Assembly: GCA_013822125.1 (NCBI GenBank)
Contig: PNJY01000013.1
Location: 1-32,237 of the forward strand
DNA from: Erythrobacter sp.
Lineage (GTDB): Bacteria; Pseudomonadota; Alphaproteobacteria; Sphingomonadales; Sphingomonadaceae
DNA: 32,237 nt
Reading direction: 5' to 3'
Numbering within the stretch: position 1 is the first letter of the stretch; the number at the start of each line of letters is the position of its first letter. A model generated the notes under the pieces. The model was not told the DNA's origin. It saw only the letters and a list, made by a program, of their open reading frames with translations, and did no database searches. Shown piece after piece: positions 23,437 through 30,559 of this stretch. The translations under genes and the position numbers were made by a program.

Positions 23437-23456
23437 TCCGGCGGAGTATCGCCGGA
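23437..23456 (+). promoter_or_regulatory. Leader hairpin of the TonB receptor gene
   Basis: TCCGGCG (23437-23443) and CGCCGGA (23450-23456) form a perfect 7-bp stem with a 6-nt loop (GAGTAT). It lies 26 nt before the receptor's ATG, in the 170-bp intergenic region, and could act in the mRNA leader or as an operator. There is no T run, so it is unlikely to be a terminator for the M28 gene. Confidence 0.35.
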
Positions 23457-23482
23457 ATGCAGGCTTTCAGGGAGCCACCACC

Positions 23483-25774
23483 ATGCACCAGTCACGTTTT
23501 CTCGGTTCAGCCGCCGCCGCCGCGATCGCATCGGCGCTGTTCACCATCACACCCGCTGCCGCACAGGATGCGGGCGCTGCCGACGCGGCAGAGGACGTTG
23601 GCGTCGGTGTGATCATCGTCACCGCGCAGCGCCGCGAGGAGAATCTGCAGGAAGTGCCGGTTTCGGTCGGCACGATTTCGGGCGAATCGCTCGCCGTGGT
23701 GACCGGTGCGGGGGCGGACATCCGCGCGCTTTCGGGCCGTGTGCCCAGCCACAATATCGAAAGCTCGTTCGGACGGACCTTCCCGCGCTTCTATATCCGC
23801 GGGCTGGGCAATACCGATTTCGACCTCAATGCGTCGCAGCCGGTCAGCCTCGTTTATGACGATGTGGTGCTCGAAAATCCCGTGCTCAAGGGCTTCCCGG
23901 TGTTCGACCTTGACCGGGTAGAGGTGCTGCGCGGCCCGCAGGGCACACTGTTCGGTCGCAATACCCCCGCCGGTATCGTCAAGTTCGATTCGGTCAAGCC
24001 AGGATCGGGCGACAACTACGTTCGCGGCAGTTTCGGCAGCTTCGCCACCGTCAATGTTGAGACCGGGCTTGGCGCGCAACTGAGCGATACCGTGGCGGTG
24101 CGCGTGTCGGGGCTTTACCAGCACCGTGACAATTGGGTCGACAATCTCGATACCCCCGCCAAGAACGATCTCGAAGGGTTCGACGAGTTCGCGGCGCGGC
24201 TCCAGGTGCAGTTCCAGCCAAACGATGCTCTGACCGTCCGCCTTACCGGCCAGTATCGCGATCTCGACGGCACCGCCCGCCTGTTCCGCGCCAATTCCTT
24301 TGCCCCCGGCAGCAACAAGCTGATCGGTTTCGGTGGCCCCGGCAGCAAGTTCGAACGCGACCAGATCCATGCCGACGGGATCAATTTCCAGCGGCTCAAG
24401 AACTACAACGCCGGCGCGACGATCGAATATGACGCCGGGCCGGTTACGGTCACTTCGGTAACCAGCTATTGGAATGCGAGCCTCGTTTCGCGCGGCGATA
24501 TCGACGGCGGCTTTGGGTGCAGCTTCTGCGGTGCCGGGTTTACCGACAACAGCAACCCGGGTTTCATCCCTTTCGCCGCGCAGAGCCAGGACAATATTCC
24601 CAGCCTTGACCAGTTCACCCAGGAGCTGCGCATCGCCAGCAACGAAGGCGGCCCGCTGGGCTATCAGGCGGGCGTGTTCTACTTCAACGAGAAGCTGGAC
24701 ATCGAAAGCTTCGACTTCGGTTCGCCCGACGATACTTCGCCCGATGCCGTGGCGCTCCAGCGTCAGGACAGCGATGCATGGGGCGTGTTCGGCTCGCTGT
24801 TCTACGAGTTCGAAAACGGAGTCCGGTTGCAGGCCGGTGCCCGCTACAATGACGATCAGCGCGATTTCACAGCTTCGCGCCCGATCGACACCCGGCCCGG
24901 CTTTCTCGGCTTCGGCGGACCGGTCGCACCGATTTCGACCTCAGTCGGCGACAATGTGCTGACTTGGGATCTTGCGGCCACCGTTCCGGCATCGGAAGAC
25001 GTCAATTTCTACGCACGTGTGGCGCGCGGCTATCGCGCACCTTCGATCCAGGGCCGCCTGGCATTCGGTCGCGACATTTCGGTGGCCGAAAGCGAAACCA
25101 CGATGAGCTATGAAGCTGGGGTCAAATCCATCCTCGCTGGTGGCAAGGTGCGCTTCAACCTCGGTGGGTTCTATTACAACACCAACGATCTGCAGCTGAC
25201 TGCGGTGGGCGGGGCCAACAATTTCACCACCCTGCTCAATGTCGACGAAGCCGAGGGCTGGGGGTTCGAGGCCGAATTGCAGGCGCGGCCGATGAAGGGC
25301 GTCGAACTGTCGGGCGGGCTGTCTTACAACGATACCCAGATCAACGATGCAGATGCCTTCGTCGCGGGTTGCGGCGCGCCGTGCACCGTGCTCGATCCTG
25401 AGCGCACGCCGGGCAGCAATATCTTCTCGATCGATGGCAACCGTCTGCCGCAGGCGCCGCGCTGGATCGCCAACTGGTCGCTCGGACTGACCGAGGATAT
25501 CCCCGGCACCGGCGGCGAATTCTATCTCTTCACCGATTGGGCGTATCGTTCGAAGGTCCAGTTCTTCCTCTATGAATCAGTCGAATTTAGCGACGACAGG
25601 ATGGTCGAGGGCGGTCTGCGCATCGGCTGGCGCAATGAGCGCTTCGATCTCGCCGTGTTCGGCCGTAACATCACCAACGATGTTTCGGCAGTGAGCGGGA
25701 TCGACTTCAACAACCTCACCGCGATGGTCAACGAGCCGCGCATCTGGGGCGTCGAGGCCGGAATTACGTTCTGA
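23483..25774 (+). CDS. TonB-dependent outer-membrane receptor
   Basis: This 763-residue protein is a TonB-dependent receptor that imports a scarce ligand across the outer membrane. It has a signal peptide (cleaved after AAA near residue 27), a TonB box (GVIIVTAQRR, ~42-51), and a plug domain (~55-165) with FYIRGLGNTDF and DRVEVLRGPQGTLFGRNTPAG. A C-terminal beta-barrel ends in the required aromatic (GVEAGITF). The sequence is of the sphingomonad type often called iron-complex receptor, but substrates in this group vary (sugars, aromatic compounds, peptides), and none is indicated here. Two Cys pairs (GCSFCG, GCGAPC) lie in likely surface loops. GGGAG is 9 nt before the ATG. The upstream M28 peptidase on the same strand could supply substrates, but 170 bp separates them. 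Confidence 0.93.
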   Translation: MHQSRFLGSAAAAAIASALFTITPAAAQDAGAADAAEDVGVGVIIVTAQRREENLQEVPVSVGTISGESLAVVTGAGADIRALSGRVPSHNIESSFGRTFPRFYIRGLGNTDFDLNASQPVSLVYDDVVLENPVLKGFPVFDLDRVEVLRGPQGTLFGRNTPAGIVKFDSVKPGSGDNYVRGSFGSFATVNVETGLGAQLSDTVAVRVSGLYQHRDNWVDNLDTPAKNDLEGFDEFAARLQVQFQPNDALTVRLTGQYRDLDGTARLFRANSFAPGSNKLIGFGGPGSKFERDQIHADGINFQRLKNYNAGATIEYDAGPVTVTSVTSYWNASLVSRGDIDGGFGCSFCGAGFTDNSNPGFIPFAAQSQDNIPSLDQFTQELRIASNEGGPLGYQAGVFYFNEKLDIESFDFGSPDDTSPDAVALQRQDSDAWGVFGSLFYEFENGVRLQAGARYNDDQRDFTASRPIDTRPGFLGFGGPVAPISTSVGDNVLTWDLAATVPASEDVNFYARVARGYRAPSIQGRLAFGRDISVAESETTMSYEAGVKSILAGGKVRFNLGGFYYNTNDLQLTAVGGANNFTTLLNVDEAEGWGFEAELQARPMKGVELSGGLSYNDTQINDADAFVAGCGAPCTVLDPERTPGSNIFSIDGNRLPQAPRWIANWSLGLTEDIPGTGGEFYLFTDWAYRSKVQFFLYESVEFSDDRMVEGGLRIGWRNERFDLAVFGRNITNDVSAVSGIDFNNLTAMVNEPRIWGVEAGITF

Positions 25775-25796
25775 TCGGATAGCAGGCTACCATCCT

Positions 25797-25901
25797 CCCC
25801 TCCTTTTCAAAGGAGGGGATCGAGGGGTGGCCCGATGCAATGGGCGCCCTTTTGGGCACACTCCGCACCACCCCAAACCCCCTCCTCTGAAGAGGAGGGG
25901 G
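25797..25901. repeat. Cloverleaf-like intergenic repeat (REP/MITE type)
   Basis: Three nested or adjacent inverted repeats fill the gap between the convergent TonB receptor and MATE genes. CCCCTCCTTT/AAAGGAGGGG is at 25797-25818. GGGGTGG (25824-25830) pairs with CCACCCC (25868-25874) and encloses GCCC-TTTT-GGGC (25846-25857). CCCCCTCCTC/GAGGAGGGGG is at 25878-25901. The two outer hairpins are related in sequence and mirror each other. This layout resembles dispersed palindromic elements of alphaproteobacterial genomes, and it could also act as a two-way terminator. Confidence 0.75.
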
Positions 25902-25902
25902 C

Positions 25903-27240
25903 TTACCTTTCCCCGCCGTCGAATGCCTGCCGCATTCGGCCCGGCAGCAGCGCCAGTTGCAGCCCGGCGCGGACCAGCAGGAACAGCACAAAGCTGGCCC
26001 ACAGCCCATGGCTTCCCAGCGGCCAGGTGAGATAGAGCGACGACGACAGCACAACCGCCGCCCCGCACATCGAAATCAGCATGGCGCGCGTCCAGCTGGC
26101 ACCCACGAACACCCCGTCGAAGATGAAACTGGTAACCCCGGCAAAGGGCAGGATCACCAGCCAGATGCGCAAGTCCAGCGCGGTCCTGGCCACCTCATCG
26201 GTCGCAGCGAAACTCTCGAGCAAGGGACCCGCGGCCAGCGCGAAAAAGCCCGCCACCAGCGCTGCCGCGCCGATCCCGCGTAGCAGGATGGCGCGGACAT
26301 AGGCGGCAAAGCCTGCCCGGTCCTGCGCCCCCATCCGCTCGCCATTGAGCACCTGCGCGGCATTCTCGAAGCCATCGAGGATCAGCGCGGTCAGGATGAA
26401 CATCTGGTAGATGATGCCATTGGCCGCCAGTACCACTTCGCCGCGCCCGGCACTCAGGCGCGTAATCGCGGCGAACGACAGCACCAGGACCAGTGTGCGC
26501 AGGAAAAGGTCGCGGTTGACGCTGAGGAACGGGCGGATTGAATCCCAGTGCAGCACGGTGCGATCGAGCATTGTTGAAGCGCGCGCGCGACCCTTCGCTC
26601 CCAGGAAAACAAAGCCCAGCAGGACAGCGAGCTTGGCATATTCGGCTGCAAAGCTTGACCAGCCGATCCCGGCGATGCCCCAGTCCAGTTGCAGCGCCAG
26701 GAACAGACCCAGCGCGACATTGAGCAGATTGTAACCGACCTCGATCGCCAGCACTGCCATCATCTGCCGTCGCCCGACCAGAAACCCGATCAGCGCCAGA
26801 TTGAGCATCACGCCCGGCGCGGCCCAGTAACGGATTTCGGCATAGGTGCGCGCTGCGGTGAGCACGTCGGCCTTCGCTCCGAGCGCGTCGAGCATCAACG
26901 GCATGAGCCACGGCTTTGCCAGCAGCAACAGCGCGGCAATCGCCAGCGCGATCGCCATGCCGCGTGCCAGCAGGCGCGCCTGTTCATGTTCGCCCGATCG
27001 CGTCCCGGCCTGCGCGACGAGGCCGGTAGTGCCGGTCTTGAGGAAATTCATCACCGTGAACAGGATCGCGAAAAGCCGGGCGCCGACATCGACCGCGCCC
27101 TGTGTGGCGGCGTGGTTCAGCTGGCCGACAATCCACATGTCGCCCACGCCAATCAGCGCGGTCGCCACATTGGTGATCATGGCGGGGATGGCGATCGCCC
27201 AGATTGCTCGGGTCTGAAGCGCAGCGGTGCGTGCGGCCAT
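25903..27240 (-). CDS. MATE family efflux transporter (DinF-like)
   Basis: This 445-residue membrane protein has the twelve-helix MATE layout, with two similar halves. The first half starts AIWAIAIPAMITNVATALIGVGDMWIVGQL and contains TGTTGLVAQAGTRSG. The second half contains GIIYQMFILTALILDGFENAAQVLNGERMG. The DxW and LDGFENAAQ patterns fit the DinF branch, which exports drugs or organic cations using H+ or Na+. AAAGGA lies about 10 nt before the ATG. Its stop codon is only 1 bp from the cloverleaf repeat. A 9-bp inverted repeat 45 bp upstream may be an operator. Confidence 0.92.
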   Translation of the reverse strand: MAARTAALQTRAIWAIAIPAMITNVATALIGVGDMWIVGQLNHAATQGAVDVGARLFAILFTVMNFLKTGTTGLVAQAGTRSGEHEQARLLARGMAIALAIAALLLLAKPWLMPLMLDALGAKADVLTAARTYAEIRYWAAPGVMLNLALIGFLVGRRQMMAVLAIEVGYNLLNVALGLFLALQLDWGIAGIGWSSFAAEYAKLAVLLGFVFLGAKGRARASTMLDRTVLHWDSIRPFLSVNRDLFLRTLVLVLSFAAITRLSAGRGEVVLAANGIIYQMFILTALILDGFENAAQVLNGERMGAQDRAGFAAYVRAILLRGIGAAALVAGFFALAAGPLLESFAATDEVARTALDLRIWLVILPFAGVTSFIFDGVFVGASWTRAMLISMCGAAVVLSSSLYLTWPLGSHGLWASFVLFLLVRAGLQLALLPGRMRQAFDGGER

Positions 27241-27284
27241 CGGTTCAGATCCTTTCTGCTTCCCGCGCCTGGGATAATCTTGGC

Positions 27285-27309
27285 CGAAACCATCGCCAGG
27301 ATGGTTTCG
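27285..27309. promoter_or_regulatory. Inverted repeat upstream of the MATE gene
   Basis: CGAAACCAT (27285-27293) and ATGGTTTCG (27301-27309) are perfect 9-bp arms around 7 nt. It lies 45-69 bp upstream of the MATE start, where a promoter should be, so a repressor operator is likely. It is also downstream of the SOD gene, but there is no T run to make it a terminator. Confidence 0.45.
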
Positions 27310-27389
27310 TGACAGAAGTTACTGGTCAGAGGAGACAGGAAAGCGGTGGTTTCCATTCAAGTGTACGGTCCCTTGTGCCGCTCACCTTG

Positions 27390-28115
27390 TTACAGCTCCA
27401 GCGGAATGGCGTTCACCGTTTGGAAGCGGTGATCGATCACTTCCCAATCGAGATTGCGCAAATAGGCATCGACATATTTGGCTGCTGCTGCCCCGTAATC
27501 CATATGGAAGGCATGTTCATACATATCGAGCGCGATCAGCGGCACGCCGGTCGCCGGCTGGTGCATATGGTCCCATGCCCAATAGGTGTGCAATGATCGT
27601 GTATGGAGGTTGAAGGCGAGTACGCACCAGCCCGATCCGCCTGCCAATGCCATCGCCGTCCTGCGAAACTCCGCTTCCCATGCCTCGAACGACCCATGCG
27701 ATGCGGCGAGTGCCGTGCGAACGTCACCTGCCGCTTTGCCATTGCCGCCAAGCGCTCTGAAATAGATTTCGTGCAGGATGACCGAACCGGTGCGGTGCAA
27801 TTGCTCGCGCTTCAATCCCCCATAGATGACCGGCGGAAATTCCCTGTCGATCATCGCTGCTGCGAGCCGCGCTTCGATCATGTTGAGCGCTTTGACCGAG
27901 CCCAGGTAATTATTCTCCCAATGCGAGCGGATAAGGTGTTCGGAAAGGCCATCGAGCCTGGCAGGGTCAAAGGTCAGCGGCTTGGGCTGGTGTGCGCCTG
28001 AAAATGCCGGTGGCGCCGTGGCGCCTGCTACCGGTTGCGCCTTGGCAGCGAGTGCCAAGCCAAGCCCGCCAATGGTCGCAGTGCCGATTGCGGCGCGCCG
28101 TGTTACACCGTCCAT
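27390..28115 (-). CDS. Tat-exported Fe/Mn superoxide dismutase, ChrC-like
   Basis: This 241-residue protein is an Fe/Mn-type superoxide dismutase with an N-terminal twin-arginine signal (TRRAAIGTATIGGLGLALAA), so it should act in the periplasm. Candidate metal ligands are H60 or H65 (SEHLIRSHWENNY), H115 (ILHEIYF), D197 and H201 (IALDMYEHAFHMDYG). In chromate-resistance operons (chrBACF) the chrC product is an Fe-SOD, and here the gene lies 14 bp downstream of chrA, so it is best read as ChrC-like. ChrC proteins are normally shorter and cytoplasmic; the Tat signal is the odd part. AAGGAT is about 8 nt before the ATG at 28115. Confidence 0.85.
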   Translation of the reverse strand: MDGVTRRAAIGTATIGGLGLALAAKAQPVAGATAPPAFSGAHQPKPLTFDPARLDGLSEHLIRSHWENNYLGSVKALNMIEARLAAAMIDREFPPVIYGGLKREQLHRTGSVILHEIYFRALGGNGKAAGDVRTALAASHGSFEAWEAEFRRTAMALAGGSGWCVLAFNLHTRSLHTYWAWDHMHQPATGVPLIALDMYEHAFHMDYGAAAAKYVDAYLRNLDWEVIDHRFQTVNAIPLEL

Positions 28116-28129
28116 AATGCAATATCCTT

Positions 28130-29449
28130 TTAAAAGAACGATAGCGCCAGCCCTGCGAGCGCCATCGCGCCAAGCATCCTGAATATACTCCATTTTGCCG
28201 CAAACAGCAGCAGGATTGCCAGAATGGATAGCAGGGCTGCCTTCCAGTCAAAGCTGGACCAGTCCGGGATCAGGAACTTTGCCGGACCAACCGCATTTTC
28301 GGTGATCCGTCCAAACAGCACATGCAGCGCGAACCACAAGGTCAGGTTGGCAATCACGCCAACCACCGCTGCCGTGATCGCCGCCAGTCCGCCCTTGAGC
28401 CAGCGGACATTCTGCAACCGTTCGATCCACGGCGCGAGCGCGAAAATCCACAGGAAGCATGGGGCAAAGGTCACCCAGGTCGTCAGCCCCGCGCCGATCA
28501 GCCCTGCAACCAGCGGGGTGAACGGTTCGGGTGCGCGGAAGGCGGCGAGAAAGCCGACAAATTGCGTCACCATGATCAGCGGCCCCGGTGTCGTCTCGGC
28601 CAGGCCAAGCCCGTCGGCCATCTCTCCGGGCTGCAACCAGCCAAAGCCTTGCACGGCTTCCTGCGCCATATAGGCGAGCACTGAATAGGCCCCACCAAAG
28701 GTCACGATTGCAAGCTGGGAGAAGAAGGCCCCGATATCCCAAAATACATGCGACCTGCCCAGCAGCGCGAGCACCAGCGCCATCGGCGCGGCCCAGACGA
28801 GCAACCAGATCGCAACCGTGCGCAGCGTTGCGCCAAGCCTTGGCCGCGGCAGATCGGTTACCGACGACGCATCGCCTTTGAGGCCAAGCCAGTCCGGGCG
28901 GCGCAAAGCAATGACAATGCCAAGCGCCCCCGCACCAAGCACCACCAGCGGAAAGGGGACCGCCAGCAGAAAGAGTCCGACAAATGCCCCTCCAGCAAGC
29001 AGCCGCTTGAACGGCGTTGTCAGCGCGCGCCCGGCAATGCGCAGCAGGGCTTGCGCAACTATCGCAAGCACGGCCGCCTTGATTCCCAGAAACAGCGCCG
29101 CGAACCAATCGAGCCGTGCGGCGTACGCATAGAGGACCGACAGTGCGAGGATCACCAGCGCACCGGGCAATACGAACAACGAACCGGCGGCCAGGCCCCC
29201 TTTCACGCCGTGCAATTTCCAACCGATGTAAGTGGCCAGCTGCTGGGCTTCGGGCCCGGGCAGCAAATGACAGAAATTGAGCGCGTGGAGATAATCGTCC
29301 TCGTCAATCCAGCCGCGCTCATCCACCACTTCGCGGTGCATCAACGCTATTTGACCTGCCGGCCCGCCAAAGTTGATCAGCCCGATGCGTCCGAATGCGC
29401 GCACCAGCTCGTTGAAATCAGGACTCCTGGAAATTGCTGCCTTGCTCAT
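28130..29449 (-). CDS. chrA: Chromate efflux transporter ChrA
   Basis: This 439-residue membrane protein is a long-chain (two-domain) member of the CHR family, which pumps chromate out of the cell. Each half carries its signature. The N-terminal half has FGRIGLINFGGPAGQIALMH and LLPGPEAQQLATYIGW; the C-terminal half has LAIVTFGGAYSVLAYMAQE and TTPGPLIMVTQFVGF. A ChrB-type regulator is not present beside it. The ATG at 29449 has GAGGG 7 nt upstream; a GTG at 29455 is less likely. It forms a probable operon with the SOD gene. The flanking small CDF-type transporter 138 bp upstream on the same strand suggests a metal-stress group. Confidence 0.93.
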   Translation of the reverse strand: MSKAAISRSPDFNELVRAFGRIGLINFGGPAGQIALMHREVVDERGWIDEDDYLHALNFCHLLPGPEAQQLATYIGWKLHGVKGGLAAGSLFVLPGALVILALSVLYAYAARLDWFAALFLGIKAAVLAIVAQALLRIAGRALTTPFKRLLAGGAFVGLFLLAVPFPLVVLGAGALGIVIALRRPDWLGLKGDASSVTDLPRPRLGATLRTVAIWLLVWAAPMALVLALLGRSHVFWDIGAFFSQLAIVTFGGAYSVLAYMAQEAVQGFGWLQPGEMADGLGLAETTPGPLIMVTQFVGFLAAFRAPEPFTPLVAGLIGAGLTTWVTFAPCFLWIFALAPWIERLQNVRWLKGGLAAITAAVVGVIANLTLWFALHVLFGRITENAVGPAKFLIPDWSSFDWKAALLSILAILLLFAAKWSIFRMLGAMALAGLALSFF

Positions 29450-29587
29450 TCGCACACCCTCTTGCCCCGAAACGCGGGTCGCTGAGGCAACGCTTGAGCA
29501 GGAACTGCTTGACCGGGAGGTTGCTTCGTCCCGATTATTTCAAAGTGCCACGAACTCTTGTCAGGGTCAATTGCCCTTGCTTTCACA

Positions 29588-30181
29588 TCATGGTTGCGGG
29601 TTGGCACGTTCCTCACGCGCCGCCTCCCAGACCTCTTTCGCGGCATCCAGGTTCACGAGCGCAATCGCGAGACCGACAATCAGATCGGGCCATGCCGAAC
29701 GCCATGCGAATGCCGTCACCAGCCCTGCCGCGACGATCGCGACATTGGCAAATGCATCGTTACGCGCCGACAGGAAGGCTGCTTTCGTCAAGCTGCCACT
29801 GTGGCGGCGATACCTGGCGAGAAGAATCGCACAGAACAGATTGACCGCGAGTGCCCCGAGCGCTGCCAGCGACAGAGGCAGCGCGGCAGGGGCGATCGGA
29901 TCGTTGAACTTTACCCAAGCCGTCCACAAGGTGGCCAGTCCGGGCACCAGCAAGATGAAGGCGAGCGCCATGCCGACGCGCGCGCGATTGCGAACCGACC
30001 ATCCCAGCGCCGCCAGGATGAGCAGATTTACCGACGTATCTTCAAGGAAGTCGATCGAGTCCGCGAACAGTGCAACCGATCCGATCACGCGCGCCACTGT
30101 GAACTCGACGAAGAAATAAGCGAGATTGAGCAGCACCACGATCTGCACGGCTCTTCGGAAACGAGGATCAGCAGTAGTCAT
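29588..30181 (-). CDS. Small cation transporter, CDF-like
   Basis: This 197-residue membrane protein resembles the transmembrane part of cation diffusion facilitators (CzcD-like), with six predicted helices and no C-terminal cytoplasmic domain. Helix 2 carries the acidic site FADSIDFLED (D41, D44, D48). The helix 5 site reads LSARNDAFAN (D142), so the classical H-x3-D is replaced by S-x3-D. Metal choice is therefore uncertain, and the protein may not be a zinc transporter. It lies upstream of chrA on the same strand with 138 bp between. The start ATG at 30181 has no strong ribosome site. Confidence 0.7.
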   Translation of the reverse strand: MTTADPRFRRAVQIVVLLNLAYFFVEFTVARVIGSVALFADSIDFLEDTSVNLLILAALGWSVRNRARVGMALAFILLVPGLATLWTAWVKFNDPIAPAALPLSLAALGALAVNLFCAILLARYRRHSGSLTKAAFLSARNDAFANVAIVAAGLVTAFAWRSAWPDLIVGLAIALVNLDAAKEVWEAAREERANPQP

Positions 30182-30281
30182 TCGTCAGTTTTGCGCAAAT
30201 TCGCTTTCCCAATGTCGGGGATGATCTCGCGTTCCGCCTCCCGCGCTTGCGCTTGGGAGTTTTGACGGAAAATGATCCCCC

Positions 30282-30299
30282 CCGGACGGATTTGTCTGG
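30282..30299 (-). terminator. Possible terminator of the tRNA pair
   Basis: Downstream of tRNA-Pro on the minus strand, CCAGAC and GTCCGG (plus-strand span 30282-30299) can form a 6-bp stem including one G-U pair, with a 6-nt loop. A G run and then ATTTT follow, so the fit to a normal terminator is poor. Confidence 0.25.
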
Positions 30300-30306
30300 C
30301 GAAAAC

Positions 30307-30383
<77 letters not shown>

Positions 30384-30414
30384 ACACTCATTTTGCCGCC
30401 TCGCCGATGTCCGG

Positions 30415-30490
30415 TGGTGGGCCCGGCAGGATTCGAACCCGCGACCTAGCCGTTATGAGCGGCCAGCTCTAACCACTGAGCTACAGGCCC
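30415..30490 (-). tRNA. tRNA with CAU anticodon, probably tRNA-Ile2
   Basis: The minus strand gives a 76-nt tRNA with encoded CCA. The acceptor is GGGCCTG/CGGGCCC, the D-arm AGCTCAGTGGTTAGAGC, the anticodon stem GCCG/CGGC with loop CTCATAA, and the T-arm GCGGGTTCGAATCCTGC. The CAU anticodon allows Met or Ile. The body (AGTGGTTAGAGC, GGTCGC after the anticodon stem, G-rich acceptor) resembles E. coli tRNA-Ile2 rather than elongator tRNA-Met. It therefore is probably the isoleucine tRNA whose C34 is changed to lysidine by TilS. Confidence 0.9.
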
Positions 30491-30559
30491 ATCATGGGCA
30501 GCGATGCTGGCTGCGCGCCCTACAATGGCTTCCCGCCATATACAAGCGCCTGCGCGGCC

